Source: Shouchella hunanensis
GTDB lineage: Bacteria; Bacillota; Bacilli; Bacillales; Bacillaceae_D
Length of the DNA stretch: 64,000 bases
Direction: 5' to 3'
Assembly: GCF_028735875.1 (NCBI RefSeq)
Contig: NZ_CP117834.1
Span: forward strand, 310,001 to 374,000
Under the pieces are notes generated by a model. It was not told the DNA's origin, did no database searches, and saw only the letters and a program-made list of their open reading frames with translations. Positions 56,159-64,000 of the stretch are shown in pieces (position 1 is the stretch's first letter; every line of letters starts with the position of its first letter). The translations under genes were made by a program, and so were the position numbers.

Positions 56159-58573
56159 TTACCCTACAACAATATTTACTAGCTTTCCAGGAACAGCGAT
56201 GATTTTACGGATGGTTTTGTCTCCAATCGCTTCTTGCACTTTATCATCTGCTTTCGCAGCTGCCTCTAGTTCGTCTTTTGATGCAGTCTTCGCCACAATT
56301 AACTTCGCTTTGACTTTGCCATTAATCTGGACGACGACTTCAATCTCATTTTCGACTAGAAGTGTCTCATCATACGTTGGCCATGCAGCATAAGCAATGG
56401 ATTCATCATACCCCAGCTTCTGCCAAATTTCTTCGGCGATATGAGGGGCGATTGGTGAAAGTAACTTCACAAATCCTTCTGCCATCTCTTTTGGCAACAC
56501 CTCTTGTTTGTTTGCTTCATTAACGAATACCATTAGCTGTGAAATGCCTGTGTTAAAACGAATTTCAGTAAAGTCTTCGGTTACTTTTTTCACCGTTTGA
56601 TGATACGTTCGTATGAGCACATCTGTCGCGTCGGCTTCTTGCACTTTTTCGTTTAATTTGCCTGTTTCTTCGTTTACAATTAGTCGCCACACACGCTCTA
56701 AGAAACGTCTGGATCCATCAAGTCCATTTGTTGACCAAGCAACAGACGCATCAAGTGGTCCCATAAACATCTCATACAAACGAAGGGTATCAGCACCGTG
56801 ACTAGCAAGAATATCGTCAGGATTGACGACGTTCCCTTTTGATTTACTCATCTTCTCATTATTGTCGCCCAGGATCATACCTTGGTTAAAGAGTTTTTGG
56901 AATGGCTCTTTCGTCGGTACAACGCCAATATCATATAGAAATTTATGCCAAAATCGTGCATAAAGAAGATGAAGGACGGCATGTTCCACACCACCGATGT
57001 AAATGTCAACTGGTAGCCACGCTTTTGCTTTCTCAGGATCAACAAGCACGTCTTCATTAGTAGGATCAATATAGCGTAAGTAATACCAGCAGCTACCAGC
57101 CCATTGTGGCATCGTGTTTGTCTCACGACGGCCTTTCATACCTGTTTTTGGATCGGTTACCTCTAACCACTCTGTTGCATTTGCAAGCGGCGATTCTCCT
57201 GTACCTGAGGGTTTAATTTCATCTAGTTCTGGCAACATGAGCGGTAGCTCACTTTCGTCCACCGTCGACATGGATCCATCTTCCCAATGGATAATAGGAA
57301 TTGGCTCACCCCAATAACGCTGTCTGCTAAATAGCCAATCGCGTAGGCGGTACGTAATTTTCTTCGTCCCTACTCCTTTTTCTTCAAGCCAAGTTATCAT
57401 CTTAGCAATCCCATCGGCTTTATTCATACCGTTTAAGAAATCAGAGTTTACATGCTCTCCATCACCTGTGTACGCTTCTTTCGAGACGTCTCCACCAGCA
57501 ACCACTTCTTTAATCGGTAGGTCAAACGTTGTTGCAAACTCATGATCACGCTCATCATGACCAGGAACCGCCATAACAGCACCCGTACCATAGCTTATAA
57601 GCACGTAGTCCGCAATCCAGACAGGAATTTCTTCACCATTAACTGGATTAATCGCATACGTACCAGTAAATGCGCCTGTCTTTTCTTTTGCTAAATCCGT
57701 ACGTTCTAAGTCACTTTTCAGTGAAACTTGTTTCTTGTATGTCTCTACTGCATCCTTTTGCTCACTCGTTGTAATCTGATCAACAAGTTTATGCTCCGGT
57801 GCAAGAACCATGTATGTTGCGCCAAAAAGCGTATCAGGTCGCGTGGTAAATACACGCACTTCTTCACCTTTAATCTTGAATGCCACTTCTGCACCTTCTG
57901 ATTTACCAATCCAGTTGCGCTGCATGTCTTTCAAACTTTCAGGCCAATCAAGTTCTTCTAAATCCTCAAGCAAGCGATCGGCATATTCCGTAATGCGAAG
58001 TACCCACTGCTTCATTGGACGTCGCTCAACTGGGTGCCCCCCACGTTCACTTACGCCATCAACGATTTCTTCGTTTGCTAGTACCGTCCCAAGAGCCGGA
58101 CACCAGTTTACAGCGACTTCATCCACATAAGCGAGGCCTTTTTCATACAGTTTAATAAAGATCCACTGAGTCCACTTATAATAGTCAGCATCTGTCGTGC
58201 TAATTTCACGATCCCAATCATAAGAAAACCCAAGTTCTTGGATTTGTCGCTTAAAAGTTTCAATGTTTTCTTTTGTGAAAATCGCTGGATGATTTCCTGT
58301 ATCAAGCGCATATTGCTCTGCTGGCAGACCAAACGCATCCCACCCCATTGGGTGTAAAACGTTATACCCTTGCATTCTTTTCATACGCGCCAAAATATCT
58401 GTTGCCGTGTACCCTTCTGGATGTCCTACATGCAGCCCTGAACCTGATGGGTATGGAAACATGTCAAGGGCATAAAAATTTGGTTTATTCTGATCTTCTG
58501 TCGTTTTAAACGTTTTATGGTCGTGCCAAAACGTCCGCCATTTCTTTTCGATTTGTTGATGTGAAAATGACAT
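56159..58573 (-). CDS. leuS: leucyl-tRNA synthetase
   Basis: An 804-residue class Ia synthetase that charges tRNA-Leu. HIGH-type [16 protein letters not shown] is near residue 40, the CP1 editing domain about 220-420 ([14 protein letters not shown]), KMSKSKGN near 578 and the C-terminal anticodon/UNE-L region after 700. Length equals that of B. subtilis LeuS. The start is the ATG after AAAGGAGGAATCGCA, giving [12 protein letters not shown]; the 40-codon upstream frame is the T-box leader. Confidence 0.97.
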   Translation of the reverse strand: MSFSHQQIEKKWRTFWHDHKTFKTTEDQNKPNFYALDMFPYPSGSGLHVGHPEGYTATDILARMKRMQGYNVLHPMGWDAFGLPAEQYALDTGNHPAIFTKENIETFKRQIQELGFSYDWDREISTTDADYYKWTQWIFIKLYEKGLAYVDEVAVNWCPALGTVLANEEIVDGVSERGGHPVERRPMKQWVLRITEYADRLLEDLEELDWPESLKDMQRNWIGKSEGAEVAFKIKGEEVRVFTTRPDTLFGATYMVLAPEHKLVDQITTSEQKDAVETYKKQVSLKSDLERTDLAKEKTGAFTGTYAINPVNGEEIPVWIADYVLISYGTGAVMAVPGHDERDHEFATTFDLPIKEVVAGGDVSKEAYTGDGEHVNSDFLNGMNKADGIAKMITWLEEKGVGTKKITYRLRDWLFSRQRYWGEPIPIIHWEDGSMSTVDESELPLMLPELDEIKPSGTGESPLANATEWLEVTDPKTGMKGRRETNTMPQWAGSCWYYLRYIDPTNEDVLVDPEKAKAWLPVDIYIGGVEHAVLHLLYARFWHKFLYDIGVVPTKEPFQKLFNQGMILGDNNEKMSKSKGNVVNPDDILASHGADTLRLYEMFMGPLDASVAWSTNGLDGSRRFLERVWRLIVNEETGKLNEKVQEADATDVLIRTYHQTVKKVTEDFTEIRFNTGISQLMVFVNEANKQEVLPKEMAEGFVKLLSPIAPHIAEEIWQKLGYDESIAYAAWPTYDETLLVENEIEVVVQINGKVKAKLIVAKTASKDELEAAAKADDKVQEAIGDKTIRKIIAVPGKLVNIVVG

Positions 58574-58605
58574 TGCGATTCCTCCTTTTTCCAAGTCGAT
58601 AAAAC

Positions 58606-58858
58606 ACAAAAAGCCCCCATCCCTGTCAAAGGGACGAGAGCTGTTATATCCCGCGGTACCACCCAGTTTATTAAGCACTTGCTGCTTAATCACTTACACA
58701 TAACGGTGTGTTCCGTTAAGAACTACTCTATGTTCATTCTTAATCACTAAAAGGCGAGTTCGCTACGCTATCTGACTGACTTGCACCTACCGTCAGTTCT
58801 CTTCTGTCCAAGCGCTCACTACTACTCCTTTATGGCTGTGTTATCATTATCGATTATT
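58606..58858 (-). promoter_or_regulatory. T-box riboswitch of leuS (specifier CTC)
   Basis: The T-box core GGGTGGTACCGCG occurs on the minus strand at 58664-58652. It is followed by a terminator pairing AGCTCTCGTCCCT with AGGGATGGGGGCT and five T (58642-58608). In Stem I the specifier region reads GCGAACTCGCC, with CTC at 58758-58756, a leucine codon. The distal Stem I segment AGAGAACTGACGG, then GGTGCAAGTCAG, is also present. Confidence 0.94.
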
Positions 58859-58864
58859 ATCGTC

Positions 58865-58893
58865 ATTGTATGCAAAGTTATGCCCAATGTCAA
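58865..58893 (-). promoter_or_regulatory. leuS promoter
   Basis: A consensus TTGACA (58893-58888), an exact 17-base spacer and TACAAT (58870-58865) on the minus strand, with the start expected near 58858. Confidence 0.85.
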
Positions 58894-58917
58894 GCAGGCA
58901 TATACCTATTTTCCCTA

Positions 58918-60117
58918 TCATGAAGCGGATTGCTTTAGTTTCTCTTCTTTTTGCAAAGGTCGATCATATAGCCGAACGAGTGGTAATGATAGCAACAAGA
59001 GTCCACTAATGATAAAAAATAAGAGTTCAATTGAATAAAAGTCAACGATTAAGCCGCCTAGAAGAGGTCCAATCATTCTTCCACCAGTTGAAATGCTGTT
59101 GACAATGCCTTGATAAGATCCTTCTCTTCCTTTCGGTGAAAGCTGATTGGCAATTGTTGGTACCGCTGGCCAAACAAACATTTCCCCGATCGTTAAGATA
59201 AGCATCGCCACTAAAAACATGGAAAACACACTTGCTTGAGTTAACACGATATACGACAATGCAAAGATAATAATGCCTGCTGTCATTTGCCCTTTAATAC
59301 TTAAGCGGAACCTCCGAATAACAAGGGCAATTAGTGGTTGAGCAAAGACAATAAGTAAGCCATTTATTGTCCACAGTACGCTGTAAAGCGGAAGTGCAAT
59401 GCCTAGGTCTTGAATATGAACTGACACGTTCGCTTGCCACTGTGTATAACCAAGCCAAGAAATAAAGAATGCACCACAGACAATAATAAGTGCATGCAAG
59501 CGGTATTGTCTCTTAAATGGAACTTTATGAGAAATAGAAAGACTAGAGTCAGCAGTCCGACCAAGTTGTCCACCCCAGTGGCGAAAGAAATAGGCGATAA
59601 ATCCAAGCATAAACACATGCACTGCCGCATTGGCAATAAACACGTCCGTTAGACGAACAAGTGTGACAATCCCAATTAATGCAGTCCCTAGAGAAACGCC
59701 GACATTTTGAGCGACATAGATGGCGTTAAATGGTCGTCTTCCTCCATCTGGCCATAAACTTCCGGCTAATGCATACATAGCTGGCGCCATCATCCCAGAT
59801 CCAAAACCCATACATGCTAAAAATAAGCCATATAGCGTATACGTTTCAAAAAAGAACGCAAGTAAAACGGAAGCACTTGCGGATGTCGATGCTCCTATTA
59901 AAATCGTTCGATACGCACCTAATTTATCAAAAAGTCTACCACCAATTAGACTACCTAACACCCCGGCACCAGCATTAATCATTAACACGATGCCGGAAGC
60001 CGTTAACGTTTGTCCGAGCACTTGCGTCATAATAACAGCGTTTAAAGGCCATAAAAAAGACGCACCTGTAATATTAATTGCCGTCGCAATAATTAAAATC
60101 CATATAGATTTAGGCAT
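58918..60117 (-). CDS. MFS transporter
   Basis: A 399-residue major facilitator protein with twelve hydrophobic segments. The loop 2-3 motif is GGRLFDKLGAYRT (near residues 59-71), and a matching segment RRFRLSIKGQMTAG starts the second half. It resembles drug:proton antiporters such as the B. subtilis MFS protein encoded near leuS (YttB). The substrate cannot be told. GGAGGCAGG precedes the ATG. Only 24 bases separate it from the leuS -35, so read-through into leuS is possible. Confidence 0.88.
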   Translation of the reverse strand: MPKSIWILIIATAINITGASFLWPLNAVIMTQVLGQTLTASGIVLMINAGAGVLGSLIGGRLFDKLGAYRTILIGASTSASASVLLAFFFETYTLYGLFLACMGFGSGMMAPAMYALAGSLWPDGGRRPFNAIYVAQNVGVSLGTALIGIVTLVRLTDVFIANAAVHVFMLGFIAYFFRHWGGQLGRTADSSLSISHKVPFKRQYRLHALIIVCGAFFISWLGYTQWQANVSVHIQDLGIALPLYSVLWTINGLLIVFAQPLIALVIRRFRLSIKGQMTAGIIIFALSYIVLTQASVFSMFLVAMLILTIGEMFVWPAVPTIANQLSPKGREGSYQGIVNSISTGGRMIGPLLGGLIVDFYSIELLFFIISGLLLLSLPLVRLYDRPLQKEEKLKQSAS

Positions 60118-60270
60118 AAACCTGCCTCCTTTAGCGTTACAAAACCCTCACCAGTTTAGAAGAAATCAACCCATTTAGCAATAGTATTAGCTCTTTAAAA
60201 AGAAGGAGAAGACTTCTAATGAAAGAGATGATACACTAATCTTATTCTTTAAAAGGCAATGGTGGTTCAC

Positions 60271-61215
60271 ATGTTCAATAGGTTAAACAAAAACGCAAAA
60301 CCTTATTATACGTGGAATGATCATCTGAAAGATCATTTCGGCTCAAAGGTAATGAAGATCTCCCTTGATGCCGGTTTTGATTGTCCAAATCGTGACGGCA
60401 GTGTTGCTTATGGTGGCTGTACGTTTTGTAGTCAACGAGGTTCCGGCGATTTTGCTGGTGATCGAAAAGATGATTTAATCACTCAATTCCATTCTCAAAG
60501 AGAGAAAATGGCGCGAAAATGGAAAACAGACAAATACATTGGCTATTTTCAAGCCTATTCCAATACATATGCCCCTGTTGAAACGCTACGTTCGTATTTT
60601 GAAACGATTTTAAAACAAGAAGGCGTCGTGGGGTTATCCATTGCCACTAGACCAGATTGCTTACCAGAAGAAGTCATTGACTATTTAGCTGAACTACATG
60701 AACGCACCTATTTATGGGTTGAGTTAGGACTGCAAACGGTTCACGAAAGAACGGCACAGCTTATTAATCGTGCTCATGACTATGACTGCTATAAAGAAGG
60801 CGTTGCGAAGCTCCGAGCACGCGGCATTCGCGTTTGCGCTCATATTATTAATGGATTACCCCTTGAAACAGAGAACATGATGCTAGACACAGCAAAAGAA
60901 GTGGCCAAGCTCGATGTACAAGGAATTAAAATACATTTGCTTCATCTTCTCAAAAAAACGCCGATGGTCAAACAATTCGAAAAGGGTTATGTTGACCTAC
61001 TGGATCAAGAGCGCTATACAAAGATTGTTGTCGATCAACTTGAAGTGCTCCCACCAACAATGATGATCCATCGGTTAACAGGTGATGGCCCAGCTGATAT
61101 TCTCATAGGTCCTATGTGGAGTACGAATAAATGGTCTGTTCTGAACGGTATTGAAGCAGAGTTTCAAAAGCGTAATAGTTGGCAAGGAAAGCTTTACGAA
61201 GGAGTTACACCATGA
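60271..61215 (+). CDS. ytqA: radical SAM protein YtqA (MnmL), tRNA wobble uridine modification
   Basis: A 314-residue Elp3-like radical SAM enzyme. The cluster cysteines lie in GFDCPNRDG and YGGCTFCSQRG (about 38-56), an unusual wide first spacing typical of this family. YtqA is now known as MnmL, which acts with MnmM to make mnm5(s2)U34 in Gram-positive tRNAs. The start is the ATG five bases after GGTGG; an ATG four codons earlier is possible. It overlaps ytqB by four bases. Confidence 0.9.
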   Translation: MFNRLNKNAKPYYTWNDHLKDHFGSKVMKISLDAGFDCPNRDGSVAYGGCTFCSQRGSGDFAGDRKDDLITQFHSQREKMARKWKTDKYIGYFQAYSNTYAPVETLRSYFETILKQEGVVGLSIATRPDCLPEEVIDYLAELHERTYLWVELGLQTVHERTAQLINRAHDYDCYKEGVAKLRARGIRVCAHIINGLPLETENMMLDTAKEVAKLDVQGIKIHLLHLLKKTPMVKQFEKGYVDLLDQERYTKIVVDQLEVLPPTMMIHRLTGDGPADILIGPMWSTNKWSVLNGIEAEFQKRNSWQGKLYEGVTP

Positions 61216-61784
61216 AATTACAAGGGATCTTACCGTTTGCACGTACACTTTTACAGGAAGTGATACAAGCTGGAGATACGGTCATTGATGCGACTGCAGG
61301 TAACGGCTACGACACGCTTTACCTCGCTACACTTGTAGGGGAAACAGGCATGGTCATTAGTTGCGATATACAAGCGGACGCTGTTCAGGCCACTGCTGAA
61401 CGATTAGACCAAGCGAACGTGGCTGATAGAGTTGAACTTCATCAGATGGGGCATGAACAACTTTGTCACTTGTCTACATTTAAGTCCGCTGCCATAAAAG
61501 CAGCTGTCTTTAATCTAGGCTACTTGCCTAAGGGAGACAAACGTATTACCACTACAGGAGATACAACCATTGAAGCGATTAAGCAAATCTATTGCCAGCT
61601 CACGAACGAAGGACGTATAATTCTCGTTATTTACCACGGTCATCCTGAAGGCAAAGTAGAAAAGGATGCGGTACTAGACTATACACGTTCATTGCCGCAA
61701 GAAGAGGCGCACGTTGCTATGTATCAATTCATAAACCAACGCAACAATCCACCTTTTGTGGTTGTTATAGAAAAACGTAAATGA
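61212..61784 (+). CDS. ytqB: SAM-dependent methyltransferase YtqB (MnmM)
   Basis: A 190-residue class I methyltransferase with motif I VIDATAGNGYDTLYLA near residue 23, ISCDIQADAVQA near 50 and AAVFNLGYLPKGDK near 95. YtqB is MnmM, which methylates nm5(s2)U34 to mnm5(s2)U34 in tRNA, the last step after YtqA/MnmL. The ATG overlaps the ytqA TGA and has AAGGAG seven bases before it inside ytqA, so they are coupled. Confidence 0.93.
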   Translation: MKLQGILPFARTLLQEVIQAGDTVIDATAGNGYDTLYLATLVGETGMVISCDIQADAVQATAERLDQANVADRVELHQMGHEQLCHLSTFKSAAIKAAVFNLGYLPKGDKRITTTGDTTIEAIKQIYCQLTNEGRIILVIYHGHPEGKVEKDAVLDYTRSLPQEEAHVAMYQFINQRNNPPFVVVIEKRK

Positions 61785-61800
61785 AAAGGAGCATTTAATC

Positions 61801-62367
61801 ATGAGTAAACTAGATACGATTCTTGCATTTAATCAATCTTTTGTAGAAAACAAGCAGTATGAACAATTTTCTGTTGGTAAATTTCCACAAAAGAAAATGG
61901 TTATTCTTACGTGCATGGATACAAGGCTTACAGAACTCCTTCATTCTGCAATGGATTTACGAAACGGCGATGCAAAAATTGTAAAAAATGCCGGAGCCGT
62001 TATTTCTCATCCTTTTGGTAGTATTATGAGGAGTATCCTCGTTGCCATTTATGAGCTAGGTGCAGAAGAGGTTTATGTAGTCGGGCATTATGGTTGTGGT
62101 ATGACGGGGCTTTCTTCAGAAGGTGTACTGCAAAAAGCGAAAGATCGTGGCATTCAAATGGATCATATTGATTCCTTGCGCTATGCAGGTGTAGACGTTG
62201 ACGCATTTTTAACAGGCTTTGATGACGTTACGGATAGCGTAAAACATAGTATTGATTTAATTGTGAACCACCCTTTGTTACCTAAAGATGTAAGCGTTCA
62301 TGGACTTGTCATCAGTCCAGAAACCGGAAAATTAGACGTTGTGCAACGGGATCTTCGTCCAAGCTAA
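61801..62367 (+). CDS. ytiB: beta-class carbonic anhydrase YtiB
   Basis: A 188-residue zinc enzyme that interconverts CO2 and bicarbonate. Zinc ligands are visible: the Cys and Asp/Arg dyad in LTCMDTRL near residue 38 and the His and Cys in VVGHYGCGMTGL near 98. It is close in length to B. subtilis YtiB (187). AAAAGGAGC precedes the ATG. It lies 16 bases after ytqB and may share its message. Its end overlaps the convergent small gene by 36 bases. Confidence 0.93.
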   Translation: MSKLDTILAFNQSFVENKQYEQFSVGKFPQKKMVILTCMDTRLTELLHSAMDLRNGDAKIVKNAGAVISHPFGSIMRSILVAIYELGAEEVYVVGHYGCGMTGLSSEGVLQKAKDRGIQMDHIDSLRYAGVDVDAFLTGFDDVTDSVKHSIDLIVNHPLLPKDVSVHGLVISPETGKLDVVQRDLRPS

Positions 62368-62553
62368 AAAAAACTCGTCGCTTTCATCAAAGCGACGGGT
62401 TTTTTGTCTTTGTTGCTCCATATATTCTTGTTTTGTTTTTGTTTTTCTCGTCGCTAAGTCAGCCATTGCATAAACGCCTCGATTAAGTGCTGGATTTCGC
62501 TTTCCTTCACGGATGCGTTTTTCCCGCTGCTTTTTTGCTTTTGATCTGCTCAT
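62332..62553 (-). CDS. small basic protein, frame runs through a terminator
   Basis: A 73-residue protein, strongly basic in its first 55 residues (SKAKKQREKRIREGKRNPAL, then TRKTKTKQEYMEQQRQKTRR). This resembles small basic proteins of Bacillus such as YqkK, of unknown role. AAAGGAAGTGATACTAT precedes the ATG. The last 23 codons pass straight through the hairpin and T-run that terminate ytiB and then 36 bases into the ytiB coding strand. Many transcripts may therefore end before a stop codon. Confidence 0.7.
   Translation of the reverse strand: MSRSKAKKQREKRIREGKRNPALNRGVYAMADLATRKTKTKQEYMEQQRQKTRRFDESDEFFLAWTKIPLHNV
62366..62406. terminator. ytiB terminator, inside the opposite small gene
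   Basis: ACTCGTCGCTTT and AAAGCGACGGGT pair with one wobble around a short loop, with eight A before and six T after. It is a good terminator on both strands. On the minus strand it lies within the coding frame of the small basic protein. Confidence 0.88.
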
Positions 62554-62605
62554 ATAGTATCACTTCCTTTCCTTCATTATAACAAAGGAAAGAGGAGGAA
62601 GGAAG

Positions 62606-63388
62606 TCATCGAATAAGCATGTTCACAAAACCAATTGTATAGCGAAAGACCTCTTCTTTCTCCGGTTCATTGTAAAGCTCATGATACAAACCGCTCCACT
62701 CTTTTACCATTTTATGACTAAGATCTAGATGATTAAACCACGTGAAAGCTGCACTGCTATCGACAACATGATCTTCACCAGCAACCATTAATAAGATAGG
62801 AATATTCGGCATCTTTTCCGGATAACGCCTTGTTTGAAGCATCGCTTTTGTTAATTCGTGATACCAACGCGCTGATACTTTCGTAACACGTAAAGGATCC
62901 TTTGTATATTCCTCCCGAACGACTTCACTACGAGTCGTAAGCTCAGGTTTTAAACCTGATTGCAAACTAAACGTTGGCACCACATGATTCAATACTTTCG
63001 CAGCTGCCTTCTTTGGTGGAGAAACAGGCATCTTTAACTGCAAGCATGGTGAAGATAGCACAACTGCCTCGATAAATGAATTATCCCTTTCGATTAACGT
63101 GCGAATGGCAATTAACCCACCCATACTGTGACCAACAAGGACAATTGGCAAATGCTTTGAACGTGCCTGCTTTAACCAGCGATCGACTGTTTTTATGTAT
63201 TGTTTAAACGAGTCAATATGACCTCGCTTTCCTCTCGACTCTCCTTGACCTGGTAAATCACCAATTAAGCAGTCAAAGCCGTGTAAGTTCCATTTTTCTA
63301 TTAACCAATGATAGCGTCCACTATGCTCACCTGCACCATGGACAATGACAGCTACTCCTCGGGGTTCTGGCACTTCAAAATAACGCAC
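62606..63388 (-). CDS. ytpA: alpha/beta hydrolase YtpA (monoacylglycerol-lipase/lysophospholipase type)
   Basis: A 260-residue serine hydrolase. The nucleophile is in VGHSMGG near residue 87, the oxyanion segment VIVHGAGEHSGRY near 15, the acid in AGEDHVVDS near 209 and the His in GLYHELYNEPE near 237. In B. subtilis YtpA has phospholipase activity linked to the antibiotic lysophospholipid bacilysocin. The gene is monocistronic here, facing the small basic gene downstream and divergent from ytoA. Family membership is sure; the substrate is inferred. Confidence 0.9.
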   Translation of the reverse strand: MRYFEVPEPRGVAVIVHGAGEHSGRYHWLIEKWNLHGFDCLIGDLPGQGESRGKRGHIDSFKQYIKTVDRWLKQARSKHLPIVLVGHSMGGLIAIRTLIERDNSFIEAVVLSSPCLQLKMPVSPPKKAAAKVLNHVVPTFSLQSGLKPELTTRSEVVREEYTKDPLRVTKVSARWYHELTKAMLQTRRYPEKMPNIPILLMVAGEDHVVDSSAAFTWFNHLDLSHKMVKEWSGLYHELYNEPEKEEVFRYTIGFVNMLIR

Positions 63389-63477
63389 GACATTTCCTCC
63401 TTATCTAGCTATTCTATCTTACGTACGATAAAATCAGTATAGCTGATTTTATCCCTTTTAGGAAAGGACAGGTTTAG

Positions 63478-63996
63478 ATGATTTTACCTTATCACGATAA
63501 AAAACCGTTTATTGATTCAACGGCTTATGTAGCAAGTAACGCGGTTATTACTGGAGATGTTGAAATTGGTGCGTATTCAAGCATTTGGTTTCATTCCGTT
63601 ATCCGTGGCGATGTGGCGCCTACTCGTATTGGCAAACGTGTAAACATTCAGGATCAATCCATGCTTCATCAAAGTCCTAATCGAACGCTTCTTATTGAAG
63701 ATGACGTTACAATTGGTCATCAAGTGACCCTTCATAGTGCGATCGTTCGTAAACATGCGCTCATTGGCATGGGCTCTATTGTTCTTGATGGCGCAGAAGT
63801 TGGTGAAGGTGCGTTTATTGGCGCTGGAAGTTTAGTACCCCCAGGAAAAACCATTCCCCCAAACACCCTTGCATTAGGAAGACCAGCAAAAGTCGTACGA
63901 GAGTTGACAGAAGCTGACCGAAAAGATATGGAACGAATTCGCACAGAATATGTAGAAAAAGGTCAATACTATAAACAAGTAGATGATTGTCACTAA
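63478..63996 (+). CDS. ytoA: gamma-carbonic-anhydrase-like hexapeptide protein YtoA
   Basis: A 172-residue left-handed beta-helix protein with repeated hexapeptides between about residues 17 and 135. The metal-ligand histidines are in MLHQSP near 65, TIGHQVTLH near 82 and 87, and the RGDVAPTRIGKRVNIQD segment is near 46. It is of the YrdA/YtoA type; true carbonic anhydrase activity is not proven for all members. The gene is complete, ending four bases before the window edge. AGGAAAGGACAGG precedes the ATG. Confidence 0.92.
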   Translation: MILPYHDKKPFIDSTAYVASNAVITGDVEIGAYSSIWFHSVIRGDVAPTRIGKRVNIQDQSMLHQSPNRTLLIEDDVTIGHQVTLHSAIVRKHALIGMGSIVLDGAEVGEGAFIGAGSLVPPGKTIPPNTLALGRPAKVVRELTEADRKDMERIRTEYVEKGQYYKQVDDCH

Positions 63997-64000
63997 CTCC

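Overview
The window is ordinary chromosomal DNA of a low-GC, endospore-forming Bacillaceae bacterium. Spore genes (an alpha/beta-type SASP, a GerW/YtfJ homologue), EzrA, RefZ, SftA, CcpA, AcuABC, two T-box leaders and an S4-type rpsD leader all point there. Gene order follows the argGH-to-ytoA part of the Bacillus subtilis map. A very acidic extracellular tail on a class A penicillin-binding protein is compatible with an alkaliphilic member of the family (Shouchella/Alkalihalobacillus-like). That placement is inference. I see no insertion sequence, prophage, CRISPR array, tRNA or rRNA gene.

Layout. 1-3.3 kb: argGH under an ARG box, then an unusual two-gene unit (an unknown protein plus a YhaM-like protein whose HD catalytic residues are lost). 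3.4-11.4 kb: ackA, ytxK, tpx, ytfJ, ytfI, yteJ, sppA, a YtcJ-like amidohydrolase and a SASP gene with a sigma-G-type promoter. 11.4-20.3 kb: thiI-nifZ sulfur transfer pair, ezrA, hisJ, refZ, ytsP, rpsD with its leader, and T-box controlled tyrS of the TyrZ type. 20.3-30.9 kb: a class A PBP, acsA divergent from acuABC (acetyl-CoA synthetase and its acetylation switch), ccpA with promoter and candidate cre, aroA (DAHP synthase/chorismate mutase), and ytxGH behind sigma-H- and sigma-B-like promoters.

31-44 kb: murC, sftA (with a 41-residue tandem repeat), ytpR, ytpQ, ytpP, an orphan PTS EIIC-like membrane protein, ytoQ, a YjjX-type NTPase, ytoP, ytzB, trmB, ytzH, ytmP and purU. A candidate short RNA lies between ytmP and purU. 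44-56 kb: an SDR, an orphan HicB-like protein, ytkP, ytzE, ytzG, two SEDS glycosyltransferases (RodA-like and FtsW-like) beside the lipid II flippase ytgP/murJ, an SMP-30/YjbQ pair, an M20 hydrolase and ytfP. 56-64 kb: T-box controlled leuS, an MFS transporter, the tRNA wobble-uridine pair ytqA-ytqB (mnmL-mnmM), ytiB, a small basic protein whose frame runs through a terminator, ytpA and ytoA.

Most units end in clear intrinsic terminators, several shared by convergent genes or embedded in the last codons of a gene. Starts were set by Shine-Dalgarno position where an open frame extends upstream. Several genes start at TTG or GTG (argH, argG, ezrA, ytxG, murC, ytpQ, ytzB, ytmP, purU, ytzE). The least expected items are the degenerate YhaM module, the candidate RNA near 42.9-43.0 kb, the sigma-H/sigma-B pair, the repeat in sftA, the MurJ-SEDS cluster, and the small gene with an internal terminator.
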